DNA from: Subtercola frigoramans
GTDB lineage: Bacteria > Actinomycetota > Actinomycetes > Actinomycetales > Microbacteriaceae
Reading direction: 5' to 3'
Length of the DNA: 64,000 nucleotides
Assembly: GCF_016907385.1 (NCBI RefSeq)
Contig: NZ_JAFBBU010000001.1
Coordinates: 1,364,001 to 1,428,000, forward strand
Shown here: in pieces, positions 17,367 through 27,273 of the stretch
How the letters are laid out: every line of letters begins with the position of its first letter
Position numbering within the stretch: position 1 is the stretch's first letter
Position numbers and translations under genes: made by a program
The notes under the pieces: model-generated
What the model saw: only the letters and a program-made list of their open reading frames with translations
What the model was told of the DNA's origin: nothing
The model's database searches: none

Positions 17367-18707
17367 GTGCCCGATCAGAAAACTCAAACGTCCACCTCGA
17401 CCCGCACTGCCCAGACCGAGCGTACCTACGTGTTAGATACCTCGGTCTTGTTGTCTGACCCGAAGGCCATCTTCCGGTTCGCCGAGCATCCGGTCGTGTT
17501 GCCTGTGGTGGTCATCTCCGAGCTCGAGTCGAAACGAAACGACCCGGAGATCGGATATTTCGCGCGCCAGGCCCTGCGCAATCTCGATGAGCTGAGGGTG
17601 CTCCATGAGCGACTCGACTTTCCGATCGCCGTGGGCGATGCCGGGGGCAGCCTGCGTGTCGAGCTGAATCACTCCAACATGTCGGTGCTGCCGTCCGGCC
17701 TCCAGTTGCAGGACAACGACTCGCGGATTCTCGCTGTTGCGCTCAACCTGTCGAACGACGGGCTCGACGTGACTGTCGTGTCGAAAGATCTGCCGCTGAG
17801 GGTCAAGGCCGCCTCGATTGGGCTTGCGGCCGAGGAGTACCGTGCAGAGCTGGCCGTCGACTCCGGCTGGACCGGGCTCGACGACATCACGCTCAGTGCA
17901 GCAGACATGTCCAAGCTCTACGAGAACGAGCGTATGGAGACCCCGCTCGTCGAGAAGATGCCGATCAACACCGGGCTGGTCATCCATTCAGACCGGGGCT
18001 CTGCCCTCGGGCGGGTGACCGGCAAGCACAGCTTCCAGCTGGTTCGAGGCGATCGTGATGTCTTCGGCCTGCACGGGCGATCGGCCGAGCAGCGCGTTGC
18101 CATCGACATGCTGCTCGACCCTGAGGTCGGGATCATCTCACTGGGAGGCAGAGCCGGTACGGGGAAGTCCGCTCTCGCCCTGTGTGCGGGTCTTGAAGCG
18201 GTACTGGAGAAGCAACAGCACCGCAAGATCATGGTGTTCAGGCCGCTGTACGCAGTCGGCGGCCAGGAACTCGGCTTTCTGCCAGGCGACGCCTCCGAGA
18301 AGATGAACCCGTGGGCGCAGGCGGTGTTCGACACGCTCGGTTCACTCGTGTCGCAGAACGTGCTCGATGAGGTGGTCGAGCGCGGCATTCTCGAGGTGCT
18401 GCCGCTGACGCACATCCGTGGCCGGTCGCTTCACGATGCCTTCGTGATCGTCGACGAGGCTCAGTCGCTCGAACGCAACGTGCTGCTCACTGTTCTCTCG
18501 CGTATCGGATCGAATTCGCGGGTCGTGCTCACCCACGATGTCGCCCAGCGGGACAACCTGCGTGTCGGGCGGCATGACGGGGTCGCTTCGGTGATCGAGA
18601 CGCTGAAGGGGCACCCACTCTTCGGGCACATCACACTGACGCGGTCGGAGCGATCGGCGATCGCGGCCTTGGTCACCGAGATGCTGGAGTCGAACGAACT
18701 CGCCTGA
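17367..18707 (+). CDS. phoH2: PhoH family protein with N-terminal PIN domain (PhoH2 type)
   Basis: A 446-residue fusion. The N-terminal PIN ribonuclease domain ([13 protein letters not shown], then acidic residues in ISELESKR and DNDSRILAV) is joined to a C-terminal PhoH ATPase with Walker [11 protein letters not shown] (about residue 261) and Walker B FVIVDEAQ. Mycobacterial PhoH2 is an ATP-dependent RNA helicase/RNase, in some species paired with an upstream antitoxin PhoAT. The GTG at 17367 has GGAG at good spacing and begins directly before the PIN domain. An upstream in-frame ATG at 17241 would add 42 residues of poor quality that cover the structured leader. Confidence 0.9.
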   Translation: MPDQKTQTSTSTRTAQTERTYVLDTSVLLSDPKAIFRFAEHPVVLPVVVISELESKRNDPEIGYFARQALRNLDELRVLHERLDFPIAVGDAGGSLRVELNHSNMSVLPSGLQLQDNDSRILAVALNLSNDGLDVTVVSKDLPLRVKAASIGLAAEEYRAELAVDSGWTGLDDITLSAADMSKLYENERMETPLVEKMPINTGLVIHSDRGSALGRVTGKHSFQLVRGDRDVFGLHGRSAEQRVAIDMLLDPEVGIISLGGRAGTGKSALALCAGLEAVLEKQQHRKIMVFRPLYAVGGQELGFLPGDASEKMNPWAQAVFDTLGSLVSQNVLDEVVERGILEVLPLTHIRGRSLHDAFVIVDEAQSLERNVLLTVLSRIGSNSRVVLTHDVAQRDNLRVGRHDGVASVIETLKGHPLFGHITLTRSERSAIAALVTEMLESNELA

Positions 18708-18713
18708 CAGGCG

Positions 18714-18749
18714 TGCCAGACGCGCTGGGTCATGCCGGCGCGTCTGGCA
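18714..18749 (+). terminator. Intrinsic-type terminator after phoH2
   Basis: A perfect 12-bp stem, TGCCAGACGCGC with GCGCGTCTGGCA, and a 12-nt loop, begins 6 nt past the phoH2 stop and is followed by a T/G-rich tail. Confidence 0.7.
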
Positions 18750-18952
18750 TGTTTGGCGCGTTTGGCGCGTTTCATGAATTGCACGAGCCTGGCGCGTCTG
18801 GACGGTTCAGGCGGTCTGGCTGGGTCTGAAGGTGCAGCCGGTCTGGCTGGGCCTGATCCGACTCTCGCGCTTTAGATCTGGTCTGAGGGATGCCACAGCG
18901 CCGCGGGTCAGTGGGCTGTGGATAACTTCCGGTCGGCACCCTGAGTACGGCG

Positions 18953-18958
18953 TACCGT
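18953..18958 (+). promoter_or_regulatory. -10 element (TACCGT) of prepilin peptidase remnant
   Basis: TACCGT is followed by 6 nt and ATG 18965, so the promoter of the decayed gene appears intact. Confidence 0.4.
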
Positions 18959-18964
18959 ACCGGC

Positions 18965-19456
18965 ATGATCGTTTTCGGTGTTGTGTCAGGGTGGGCGATG
19001 ATCGCCTACCTAGTCGTGGTGAGCGTGCCCCTGGTCGTGTCAGACTGTCGCTGGCGTCGACTGCCGAATGTCTTCGTGATGCCGGGCTATCTCGTTCTGG
19101 CCGTCGCTCTCGTGGGCCGTACACAGTCGCAGCCGCCCTGAGGGCCTGTTACGACGTGCTGTGGGGCGCTGGCGCTCTTTCTGGTGCTGCGGATGATCGG
19201 CGTCATCGGCATGGGCGATGTGAAGCTGTCAGGGCTGCTCGCCGGCGCACTGGCACTATTGCCGCCCGGGCGGGTACCCGCTTCTCTCCTGCTCGCCGCT
19301 TGTGTTGCCTGCGCCGTGGCTGGTGGTGGAGCGATCGTTTCGATGCGGGTGTCATCTCGGCGTACGCTGCCGTTCGGCCCAGCACTTCTAACGGGGTTCT
19401 GGGTCGCCGTGGTTCAGTTCGCCGTGATTCAGTCCGCCGTGGTTCAGGGGGCCTGA
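18965..19456 (+). pseudogene. Prepilin peptidase (A24 / CpaA-TadV type), interrupted by an in-frame stop
   Basis: The reading frame from ATG 18965 encodes membrane helices and the first aspartate motif SDCRWRRLPN, then meets TGA at 19139. The same frame resumes with ALALFLVLRMIGVIGMGDVKLSG, containing the second catalytic Asp (GMGDVKL), and runs to 19456. Between the two, a second frame reads through sensibly (PYTVAAALRACYDVL), so a +1 and a compensating shift would restore one continuous protein of normal length (about 160 residues). Either the gene has decayed, or two base errors lie near 19110-19165. The enzyme would process type IV prepilin leaders, but no pilin or pil/tad gene is in the window. 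Confidence 0.7.
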
Positions 19457-19469
19457 GGGTCAGCGTGAT

Positions 19470-20738
19470 TCAGAACCCGAAGACGCGCTCGCGCAGAAAA
19501 TCGGTGCGGAACTTCTGGTTGGGGTCGACACGGTCTGCCAGGGACACGAAGTCTGGCAGGTGCGCGTAGAGCGGAGCGATGCTGTTTGCCTGGGCAGTGA
19601 AGACCTTGCCCCAGTGCGGCCGGGCGTCGAAGGGAGCCAAGGCTCGTTCGAGGTCGACCAGGAGGTCCTCGACCTCTGTTTGCAGGGGTTTCCACGTGAA
19701 ATGCAGTGCGACGCTCTCCCTGTCGCCGGCACTGCTCAGCCAGAACGTGTCGGCTGCGACCGTGCGGATCTCCGAGATCTGCAGCACGGGGTCAATCCGG
19801 TCGCCCAAGGCCCGAAGGGCCTCGAAGGCCTCGACGGCGTGTCGGCGCTCGACCAGGAACTCCGACTGGAGTTCGTCGCCGTTGCTCGGGGTGAAGTCGA
19901 GCCGGAAATGCGGCAACCGGTCGACCCAGGGACCGGGGATTCCCTGCTGTTCGGTGCAGGCAGCGGCCGACACACCCGGAAGCGGGTGCAAGCGGGTCCT
20001 GGCCGGTGTCGCGCCGAAGAACGTTTCGGTCGTCTGCGCAACGGTATTGATGTCGGCGCGTCGACCGACCCTGCTCTTGAGCCAGGCCTGGTCGACGGTG
20101 TCGGCCGACCATCGGGTGAAGAGGCTCACGCTGTAGGCCGACCGTGTGACGTCGTCGAAATTCTCGAGGAGAACCGGCCACGGCAACCGCTCGAACACAC
20201 TCGTGGCGACATCGAAGGTGGGCACAATCGCCAGTGAGACCTCTGTGACCACGCCGAGGGCGCCCAGCGCCACGGCATAGCCGTCGAAGTCCTCGTCTCC
20301 CGGTGCCACCTCGACAAGCGATCCGTCGGCCTGAACGAGCTGCATGGACCTGACGCCCGCCGAGAGGTTCTGGTTGAGGTCTCCCGAGCCATGGGTTGCC
20401 GTCGCGATGGCCCCGGCCACGGAGATGTGGGGGAGGGAAGCGAGGTTGGCGAGCGCATACCCCTGTTGCTGCAGGTACTGCCCGACAACCCCGTACTTCA
20501 CACCGCCGCCGACCCGCACGGTCATCGTCTCTGAGTCGATGTCGATCGGGCGCTCGAGACGGTCCAGTGAGACGAGCTCGCCGGCGGTGTCGGCGATCCT
20601 GTTGAAGGAATGCCGGGAACCGAGCGCACTGAGGGTCGTCGCTCGCCCGACGACCTCCTGCAGTTCATCGAGCGAGCGAGGTCGACGAAGCTTGCCGGCA
20701 CGGTACGTGACGTTGCCCGCCCAGTTCTTCTCGCTCAC
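19470..20738 (-). CDS. Alditol oxidase (FAD-dependent polyol oxidase, AldO type)
   Basis: A 422-residue VAO-superfamily oxidase that closely resembles Streptomyces AldO. It opens NWAGNVTYRA and has GSRHSFN, in which the His is the covalent FAD attachment site. ASLPHISVAGAIATATHGSG, CTEQQGIPGPW, SEIRTVAAD and ARPHWGKVF follow. AldO oxidises the terminal hydroxyl of sugar alcohols such as xylitol and sorbitol to aldoses with release of H2O2. These diagnostic motifs make alditol oxidase a better name than lactone oxidase. It is convergent with the prepilin peptidase remnant, and its terminal codons lie close to that gene. Confidence 0.87.
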   Translation of the reverse strand: MSEKNWAGNVTYRAGKLRRPRSLDELQEVVGRATTLSALGSRHSFNRIADTAGELVSLDRLERPIDIDSETMTVRVGGGVKYGVVGQYLQQQGYALANLASLPHISVAGAIATATHGSGDLNQNLSAGVRSMQLVQADGSLVEVAPGDEDFDGYAVALGALGVVTEVSLAIVPTFDVATSVFERLPWPVLLENFDDVTRSAYSVSLFTRWSADTVDQAWLKSRVGRRADINTVAQTTETFFGATPARTRLHPLPGVSAAACTEQQGIPGPWVDRLPHFRLDFTPSNGDELQSEFLVERRHAVEAFEALRALGDRIDPVLQISEIRTVAADTFWLSSAGDRESVALHFTWKPLQTEVEDLLVDLERALAPFDARPHWGKVFTAQANSIAPLYAHLPDFVSLADRVDPNQKFRTDFLRERVFGF

Positions 20739-20845
20739 TTCGTTTCGCTCACTTCGTCCTGCTCACCTTGTTCTGCTCAGCGCTTCTCGCTCGCTGAATC
20801 CCGTCCGCCGCTGCGGTCCGTCTGCCGCTGGTTGACGATCTCTCG

Positions 20846-22261
20846 TCAGCGAGCCTCCGGCGGCCGTGTCATCGACAGGACATCGAGGGCGGAGTCGAGT
20901 TGTTCCAGGGTGACCTCTCCCCGCTCGACGAACCCCAGGTCGATGACGGCGTCACGCACCGTGAGCCCCTGTGCGACCGAGTGCTTGGCGATCTTGGCCG
21001 CCGCCTCGTAGCCGATGATGCGATTGAGCGGTGTGACGATCGACGGAGACGATTCGGCGAGCGCGCGCGCCCTCTCGAGGTTGGCCTGCAGCCCGTCGAC
21101 AGTCTTGTCGGCGAGAAGGGTGGACGAGCTCGACAGCAGTCTGATCGACTCGAGCAACGCCGTTCCCATCACCGGGATAGCGACGTTGAGCTCGAATGCA
21201 CCCGAAGCTCCTGACCAGGCGATGGAGGCGTCGTTGCCGATGACACGCGAGCACACCATCAGAACGGCTTCGGGGATGACCGGATTGACCTTGCCCGGCA
21301 TGATCGAGGAACCGGGCTGGAGGTCGGGAATGTGGAGCTCGCCCAGGCCGGTGTTCGGGCCGGAGCCCATCCAGCGCAGGTCGTTGCAGATCTTCGTCAG
21401 GCTGACCGCAAGAACTCGGAGGGCTCCGGATGCTTCAACCAGGGAGTCTCGCGCGCCCTGCGCCTCGAAGTGGTTGCGGGCTTCCGTGATCGGCAGCCCG
21501 GTCTCGTCGGCGAGAAGGCGGATGACCAGTTGTGGAAAACCCGCTGGAGTGTTGATTCCGGTTCCGACGGCGGTGCCGCCCAGGGGAACCTCCGCGACGT
21601 GCTTCAAGGTGCCTTCCACCCGTTCGATCCCGAGTCGGATCTGCGCAGCGTATCCGCCGAACTCCTGGCCCAGGGTGACCGGGGTCGCGTCCATGAGGTG
21701 GGTGCGCCCGGCTTTGACCGCGGTGGCCCACAGTGCAGCCTTGACCTCGAGCGACTCGGCCAGGTGGTGCAGCGAAGGAATCAGGTCGTGGATGAGCGCG
21801 GCAGTCACTGCCACGTGCACGGAGGTCGGGAAGACGTCGTTGGACGACTGGGACGCGTTGACGTGGTCGTTCGGGTGAACCTTCGAACCCAGGCGGGTCG
21901 TCGCGAGCGTTGCGAGCACCTCGTTCATGTTCATGTTCGTCGACGTGCCGCTACCGGTCTGGTAGATGTCGATCGGGAACTGCTCGGCATAACCGCCGGA
22001 GACGACGTCGTCGGCTGCCGCCGCGATTGCCCCCGCGATGGCCACGTCGAGCACGCCGAGTTCGGCATTCGCCAGGGCGGCGGCCTTCTTGATGCGCGCC
22101 AGTGCCGCGATCTGGGCCGGTTCGAGCACGCTGCCCGAAACCGGGAAGTTCTCGACGGCTCGCTGGGTCTGCGCGCCGTAGAGGGCGGCTGCGGGAACCC
22201 GCACCTCGCCCATCGTGTCGTGCTCGATCCGGAACTGAGCGTTCTCAGTGTTCTCCACCAC
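20846..22261 (-). CDS. fumC: Class II fumarate hydratase
   Basis: A 471-residue fumarase of the aspartase/fumarase superfamily, interconverting fumarate and malate in the TCA cycle without an iron-sulfur cluster. Signatures present include [30 protein letters not shown] (catalytic His region), [16 protein letters not shown] and the SS loop [16 protein letters not shown] lies about 8 nt before GTG 22261. The in-frame extension upstream is Arg/His-rich and overlaps the carbonic anhydrase gene, so I exclude it. It follows carbonic anhydrase in the same direction. Confidence 0.94.
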   Translation of the reverse strand: MVENTENAQFRIEHDTMGEVRVPAAALYGAQTQRAVENFPVSGSVLEPAQIAALARIKKAAALANAELGVLDVAIAGAIAAAADDVVSGGYAEQFPIDIYQTGSGTSTNMNMNEVLATLATTRLGSKVHPNDHVNASQSSNDVFPTSVHVAVTAALIHDLIPSLHHLAESLEVKAALWATAVKAGRTHLMDATPVTLGQEFGGYAAQIRLGIERVEGTLKHVAEVPLGGTAVGTGINTPAGFPQLVIRLLADETGLPITEARNHFEAQGARDSLVEASGALRVLAVSLTKICNDLRWMGSGPNTGLGELHIPDLQPGSSIMPGKVNPVIPEAVLMVCSRVIGNDASIAWSGASGAFELNVAIPVMGTALLESIRLLSSSSTLLADKTVDGLQANLERARALAESSPSIVTPLNRIIGYEAAAKIAKHSVAQGLTVRDAVIDLGFVERGEVTLEQLDSALDVLSMTRPPEAR

Positions 22262-22355
22262 TTCGTGGTCTTCCTTTCGTCGTTCCGCCGGCGCTACTGC
22301 GCGGCGGTGGTGTGTTCGGTGTGTTCGGTAGGTCTCTTGGTTGGCGGTGCGTCGG

Positions 22356-23030
22356 TCAGAAGACCGACCCGATGACGAGGTCGGGAACCGCGCGCCCTTC
22401 GGCAAGCCGGTAGTTGGCCCCGACGATCGCCAACCGCCCCGCAGCGATGGCGTCAGAGATCATCTCCGATGTCTCGAGAAGTTCGGCCACGGTGTCGCGC
22501 AAGTGGTACTTTCCCACCTCATGGGCATCGACGTCTGCCAGGGACAGGGGGGCGTCACCCGGATGATCGGCAGCTGCCTTCGAGGCGACGAGCCGCACCG
22601 CGGGCACGATCTTGTCGATCAGGTTGGCGATGTGCGGCGGCAGAGGAGGAGTCTCCGGGTCCTGCGAGGCGATGGCGGCGAGCACTGCACCGCATTCGTC
22701 GTGGCCGAGAACAACGATGAGCTGCACCCCGAGCACTCCGACGGCGTACTCGAGGCTCCCGACGACGGAGTCGGAGATCACCTGGCCCGCGTTGCGAACC
22801 ACGAACAGGTCGCCGAGCCCCTTGTCGAAGATGATCTCAGCGGCCAGCCTGGAGTCGCTGCACCCGAAGAGCGCCGCTCGCGGCGTCTGTGCTGCGGCGA
22901 TCTGGTTGCGCCGGTCGACATCCTGCCGTGGATGCTCGGGCTCACCGGAGACGAACCGTTCATTGCCCTCGACCATCTCGGCCCAGACCTGGGACGGCGT
23001 CGAGGTGGTGTTCGGGTCGAAGATGCTCAC
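22356..23030 (-). CDS. Beta-class carbonic anhydrase
   Basis: A 224-residue enzyme interconverting CO2 and bicarbonate. The zinc ligands are visible as CSDSR (about residue 57) with the Asp-Arg dyad and as GHDECGA further on (His and Cys). It is the usual length for bacterial beta-carbonic anhydrases. The ATG overlaps the DUF4245 stop by 4 nt, so these two are coupled. Bicarbonate supply for carboxylases is the likely role. Confidence 0.93.
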   Translation of the reverse strand: MSIFDPNTTSTPSQVWAEMVEGNERFVSGEPEHPRQDVDRRNQIAAAQTPRAALFGCSDSRLAAEIIFDKGLGDLFVVRNAGQVISDSVVGSLEYAVGVLGVQLIVVLGHDECGAVLAAIASQDPETPPLPPHIANLIDKIVPAVRLVASKAAADHPGDAPLSLADVDAHEVGKYHLRDTVAELLETSEMISDAIAAGRLAIVGANYRLAEGRAVPDLVIGSVF

Positions 23031-23755
23031 TTGGCCGTCACCGCCGTCGTGGATTGAATCGTTTCAGGCTGCACTCTGACATTGGAGCTGATCGAAGCTG
23101 CCACCTGGGCGATCTCGGAATCGCTGGCATCTCCGAAGACGAGGTACGTCGTTGCTCCGGATTGGGTCGTCAGTGCGTATTTCACGTTTCCCACGTCTTT
23201 CGCTGTCTTTCTGTTGTCGTAGACCGTCCATTGGATGCCGTCGATGGTCGTCGTCGATGAAGCCGCGGAGTCCTTCACCTGGTCGGCGAACCACCCGTCT
23301 GTGGCGTTGACGCCCTGGGTGAGGCCGACGTAGTTGTTGGCCGGAGTGATGAGCCCCACGTACCAGGAGACGACATTGTCGGTGCCTGTGCGGATCTCTG
23401 CGGCGTTGGAAGTCCATGTCGCCGGCACGTCAGGAACCGCAACCGGAACCGGGAAGGCCGCCTGCGCGCTCGAAGCGACCGAGCGGAAGTCGACCGAGGG
23501 GAGGTGTGACGAGTCGTCTCGCGGCACGAGCAACACGATCACGATCACGAGGCCCACACAGACCAGGATCGACAACCACAGGTTGTTGATGGTCTTGTTC
23601 GCCCGGTACTTGCGCGACTGTTCGGCCTTTCGGGCCTGCGTCTCTTCGAGGGTCTCCGGTCGGCCCAATTCGGCGACGACGCGCGGTGGTTTCTGCCCGC
23701 GCGGGGTCTTGCCGTGCGCGGAATTGCCGCGCGGGGGAATCGCCTCAGACGTCAC
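23027..23755 (-). CDS. DUF4245 domain-containing membrane protein
   Basis: A 242-residue protein. A basic cytoplasmic N-terminus of about 60 residues precedes one transmembrane helix (NNLWLSILVCVGLVIVIVLL), then an extracytoplasmic domain with PATWTSN, WYVGLITP and TYLVFGDAS, typical of the actinobacterial DUF4245 family. GTG 23755 was chosen because the longer in-frame extension would run into xseB. It lies between xseB and carbonic anhydrase in one operon-like run. The function is unknown. Confidence 0.82.
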   Translation of the reverse strand: MTSEAIPPRGNSAHGKTPRGQKPPRVVAELGRPETLEETQARKAEQSRKYRANKTINNLWLSILVCVGLVIVIVLLVPRDDSSHLPSVDFRSVASSAQAAFPVPVAVPDVPATWTSNAAEIRTGTDNVVSWYVGLITPANNYVGLTQGVNATDGWFADQVKDSAASSTTTIDGIQWTVYDNRKTAKDVGNVKYALTTQSGATTYLVFGDASDSEIAQVAASISSNVRVQPETIQSTTAVTAK

Positions 23756-23766
23756 TCCGACTGCAC

Positions 23767-24051
23767 CTACTCCGCGGCCCTGGCGGATTCGCCCTGTGCC
23801 TGCTGGTTCTGTGCGGCCCGCGCCCGATCCAGTCGGGTCTTTGCCCCGATCAGCCACTCCTCGCAGCGGGCAGCGAGCGCTTCGCCGCGTTCCCAGAGCT
23901 CGAGCGACTGCTCGAGGGTGGCCGCGCCGCGCTCGAGTTCGTTGACGACTTGGACCAGTTCGTCGCGCGCCTGCTCGTAGCTGAGCCCTGCCACGCCGTT
24001 CCCAGCGCCTGCTTCTGTCGGCGAGGAACCGGTTGCTGGTGACTGTGCCAT
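23767..24051 (-). CDS. xseB: Exodeoxyribonuclease VII small subunit
   Basis: A 94-residue helical protein with the family core [18 protein letters not shown] and [22 protein letters not shown]. It binds XseA to form the single-strand-specific exonuclease VII. The ATG at 24051 is preceded by TAAGAT at 7 nt, so it may also have its own leaderless transcript. The Ala/Gln-rich C-terminal tail is variable in the family. It lies 10 nt downstream of xseA. Confidence 0.92.
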   Translation of the reverse strand: MAQSPATGSSPTEAGAGNGVAGLSYEQARDELVQVVNELERGAATLEQSLELWERGEALAARCEEWLIGAKTRLDRARAAQNQQAQGESARAAE

Positions 24052-24061
24052 GAGCCCAATC

Positions 24062-25309
24062 TTACCGGCGAGTGCCGGGGGCCGACGGACCCTCGGAGCG
24101 GGCTGTGAGTACATCGGCAGACAGGGTGATTGTGAGGGACGAGCCCCGCGGGGCATCCGTCGCTCGTCTGACAACTCCGCCGTTCTCGGACTGCACGATG
24201 GCATAACCACGGTCGAGCGTGCTCTGCGGCGAGAGCGTTCGAAGCCGGGAGCTGAGCTCGCTCGTAGTCGTGCTGGCTCTCTCGAGAGTGCGGTTCAGCA
24301 GTTCGACCCCTCGAGCGACATACCGGGTGAGGTCTTCGCTTCGGGAGTCGATGATCCACGAGGTATTCGTGAGAACCGGTCGCGAGCGCACCTGTTCGAT
24401 CCGGTCGATCTCCGACCGCACGAAGGCCGTCACGCGCAGGCTCAGTCGGGCTCGGGCCTGCTCGACCTTGTTCAGCTCTTCTGAGACGTCGGGCACGACG
24501 CGTTTCGCGGCGTCGGTGGGTGTGGATGCCCGCAGGTCGGCGATCTCGTCGAGGAGTGGCCGGTCAGCCTCATGCCCGATCGCGCTGACGATCGGTGTGG
24601 AACACGCGGCCGCGGCCCTCAACACGCCCTCGTCGCTGAACCCGAGAAGGTTCTGGAAGTCGCCGCCGCCCCTGGCCACGATGATGACGTCGACGTCGGT
24701 GTCTGCGTCGAGCTCGAGCAGCGCAGCGGTGACCTCGCGCGGCACCCGGTCTCCCTGGACTGCCGCGTGGACGACCTTGAATGCGACCGACGGCCACCGC
24801 AGCTGGGCGTTGCGCAGCACGTCTTTCTCGGCGTCGCTGTCTTTACCGGTGATGAGGCCGATGCAACCGGGCAGGAAGGGCAGGCGTTTCTTTCGTGACG
24901 CATCGAAGAGACCCTCTGAAGCCAGCTGGCGGCGCAGGCGTTCGAGGCGTTCGAGCAGGTCGCCGAGGCCGACGTGCCGCATCTCGAAGACCTGCATCGA
25001 GAGAGTGCCGCCCTTCAGCCAGTAGTTCGGCTTGACGAGCGCGATGACGCGGTCACCCTGCTTCAGATCGGCCGGGATCTTGCCCCGCACAGACGACCAG
25101 ATGGTGAAGCCGATCGTCGCGTCTTCGCTCGTGTCTTTGAGTTTGCCGTAGACGTTGCCGCCGCTGACCCCCCACTGCGTGATCTCGCCCTCCACCCATG
25201 CTGTGCCGAGACGATCGATGTAGCCCTTGATCTTGCTGGAGAAGAGTGCAACCGGCCACGGGTTCTCAAACGTGGGTGCGGAGCCCTGGGCTGCAGCGGT
25301 ATCGGTCAT
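24062..25309 (-). CDS. xseA: Exodeoxyribonuclease VII large subunit
   Basis: A 415-residue catalytic subunit. The N-terminal OB-fold ([22 protein letters not shown]) is followed by the catalytic domain with [38 protein letters not shown] and [27 protein letters not shown], then a coiled-coil tail. It degrades single-stranded DNA in both directions to oligonucleotides. GGAGGT lies 7 nt before the ATG. It is divergent from ispH, and the two starts are only 30 nt apart. Confidence 0.94.
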   Translation of the reverse strand: MTDTAAAQGSAPTFENPWPVALFSSKIKGYIDRLGTAWVEGEITQWGVSGGNVYGKLKDTSEDATIGFTIWSSVRGKIPADLKQGDRVIALVKPNYWLKGGTLSMQVFEMRHVGLGDLLERLERLRRQLASEGLFDASRKKRLPFLPGCIGLITGKDSDAEKDVLRNAQLRWPSVAFKVVHAAVQGDRVPREVTAALLELDADTDVDVIIVARGGGDFQNLLGFSDEGVLRAAAACSTPIVSAIGHEADRPLLDEIADLRASTPTDAAKRVVPDVSEELNKVEQARARLSLRVTAFVRSEIDRIEQVRSRPVLTNTSWIIDSRSEDLTRYVARGVELLNRTLERASTTTSELSSRLRTLSPQSTLDRGYAIVQSENGGVVRRATDAPRGSSLTITLSADVLTARSEGPSAPGTRR

Positions 25310-25327
25310 GGGCGCACCTCCGGCACG

Positions 25328-25333
25328 TAGAAT
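25328..25333 (+). promoter_or_regulatory. -10 element (TAGAAT) of leaderless ispH
   Basis: TAGAAT is followed by 6 nt and GTG 25340. It lies inside the 30-nt gap to xseA, so the two divergent promoters must overlap. Confidence 0.5.
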
Positions 25334-25339
25334 CGTCAG

Positions 25340-26401
25340 GTGAGCAACACAACCGTCAGCCTGCCGATGCCGAGAATTCCCGGCGTTCGCAACAGGCTAA
25401 AGGATACCCCCGTCAACGGCCAGAAGAAGGTGCTGCTCGCTGCCCCGCGCGGGTACTGTGCAGGAGTAGACAGGGCCGTGGTCGCCGTCGAGAAGGCGTT
25501 GGAACGGTACGGCGCACCCGTCTACGTGCGCAAGCAGATCGTGCACAATGTGCATGTCGTCTCCACCCTCGAGAAACTCGGTGCCATCTTCGTCGAGGAG
25601 GTCGACGAAGTGCCACCCGGGTCTCATGTGGTCTTCAGTGCGCACGGAGTGTCGCCTGCCGTCGTCCAGGGTGCCGCAGATCGCAATCTGCTCGCCATCG
25701 ACGCGACCTGCCCCCTTGTCACCAAGGTGCATCGTGAGGCTGTGCGGTTCGCCAGGGACGACTTCGAGATCCTGCTCATCGGGCACGCGGGCCACGAAGA
25801 GGTCGAGGGTACCGCCGGTGAAGCCCCTGAGCACACGACCCTCGTCGGCAGCCCGGATGAGGCAGACACGATCGTGGTACGTGACCCCGACAGGGTGGTG
25901 TGGCTCTCCCAGACCACGCTTTCGGTCGACGAGACCATGGAGACCGTGAGACGGCTCCGTGCGCGCTTCCCGAACCTCCAGGATCCGCCGTCGGATGACA
26001 TCTGCTACGCCACCCAGAACCGCCAGGTGGCCATCAAGAAGGTCGCCAAAGACAGCGACCTGGTCATCGTTGTGGGTTCGGCGAATTCGTCGAACTCCGT
26101 GCGGCTCGTTGAGGTTGCGCTGGAGTACGGGGCAAGGGCTGCCTACCGGGTGGACTACGCGCACGAAGTGAAGCAGGAGTGGCTCGACGGTGTCAACACG
26201 GTCGGGGTGACATCAGGAGCATCCGTGCCTGAAGTGCTCGTGCAGGAGCTTCTCGACGACCTCGCCGGTGCTGGTTATGGCGAGATCGAGACCGTGCAGA
26301 CGGCCGAGGAAGACCTGATCTTCTCGCTGCCGAAAGAACTGCGACACGATTCCGCAGGCAAGACGGATGATCGTGCGCTCGGTGGCCGAAACCGCAGCTG
26401 A
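25340..26401 (+). CDS. ispH: 4-hydroxy-3-methylbut-2-enyl diphosphate reductase
   Basis: A 353-residue iron-sulfur enzyme, the last step of the MEP pathway, giving IPP and DMAPP. The three cluster cysteines are visible in [24 protein letters not shown] and [11 protein letters not shown], and the proton-relay motif [12 protein letters not shown] follows the expected spacing. The N-terminal 25 residues before [12 protein letters not shown] are an actinobacterial-style extension. The GTG start has no ribosome binding site and follows TAGAAT by 6 nt. Confidence 0.95.
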   Translation: MSNTTVSLPMPRIPGVRNRLKDTPVNGQKKVLLAAPRGYCAGVDRAVVAVEKALERYGAPVYVRKQIVHNVHVVSTLEKLGAIFVEEVDEVPPGSHVVFSAHGVSPAVVQGAADRNLLAIDATCPLVTKVHREAVRFARDDFEILLIGHAGHEEVEGTAGEAPEHTTLVGSPDEADTIVVRDPDRVVWLSQTTLSVDETMETVRRLRARFPNLQDPPSDDICYATQNRQVAIKKVAKDSDLVIVVGSANSSNSVRLVEVALEYGARAAYRVDYAHEVKQEWLDGVNTVGVTSGASVPEVLVQELLDDLAGAGYGEIETVQTAEEDLIFSLPKELRHDSAGKTDDRALGGRNRS

Positions 26402-26502
26402 TCCGGGGCCAGTCGCCCAGACGCGCCAGCGAAACCGCAGCTGAGGCATCAGGCAGTCAGCCGACGTACGATGGCTGGCAACAACCGGGGAGGGGTGATC
26501 GC

Positions 26503-27273
26503 GTGCCAGTGGAGTCACGACCAGCCGCGCTCGAACTGCGTGGGCTCAGTAGATCGTTCGGCGACAAGCTCGCTGTCGACAACCTGAGCCTGACTGTTCC
26601 GGTCGGTTCGTTCTACGGTCTCGTCGGGCCCAACGGTGCGGGCAAGACGACGTCGCTGTCGATGGCCACCGGCCTCCTGCGACCCGATGCAGGGAAGGCC
26701 ATTGTTCTCGGCGTCGACATGTGGCAGAAACCGCTCGAGGCGAAACACCTGATCGGCAACCTCTCCGACGGCGTGAAACTCTTCGACAGGCTCACCGGCG
26801 AACAGCTGGTCACCTACAACGGGCTGCTCTTCGGCATGACGCGGGAGACTGTTGCCGAGCGGGTCGGGGACCTGTTGCGAATTCTCGACCTCGAAGGCGC
26901 GGCGGGCACACCGGTCGTGGACTATTCGGCTGGAATGACGAAGAAGATCGCCCTGGCCTGTGCGCTCGTGCACGCGCCGCGACTGCTGGTGCTCGATGAA
27001 CCGTTCGAATCGGTCGACCCGGTGTCTGCCGCGAACATCCGTGACATTCTCACCGACTACGTCGCCGGTGGCGGAACGGTGATCGTCTCGAGCCACGTCA
27101 TGGACCTGGTGCAACGCATGTGCGACCACGTCGCCGTGATCCAGGCGGGCCGGGTTCTCGCTTCGGGCACCGTCGACGATGTCCGCGGCGACTCGTCGCT
27201 CGAAGACCGTTTTGTCGAACTCGTCGGCGGTCGCAACCACACCGAAGGCCCCGAGTGGTTGCGACACTCCTGA
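26503..27273 (+). CDS. ABC transporter ATP-binding protein
   Basis: A 256-residue ATPase with Walker A GPNGAGKTTS (about residue 45) and Walker B LLVLDEPFESVDP, and the switch His in IVSSHVMD. The signature motif reads YSAGMTKK instead of LSGGQ. It is paired with the membrane gene that begins inside its 3' end, so the two form an exporter of the ABC-2 class. GGGGAGGGG precedes the GTG start, and a TACGAT hexamer lies at about 26466. The substrate is unknown. Confidence 0.88.
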   Translation: MPVESRPAALELRGLSRSFGDKLAVDNLSLTVPVGSFYGLVGPNGAGKTTSLSMATGLLRPDAGKAIVLGVDMWQKPLEAKHLIGNLSDGVKLFDRLTGEQLVTYNGLLFGMTRETVAERVGDLLRILDLEGAAGTPVVDYSAGMTKKIALACALVHAPRLLVLDEPFESVDPVSAANIRDILTDYVAGGGTVIVSSHVMDLVQRMCDHVAVIQAGRVLASGTVDDVRGDSSLEDRFVELVGGRNHTEGPEWLRHS

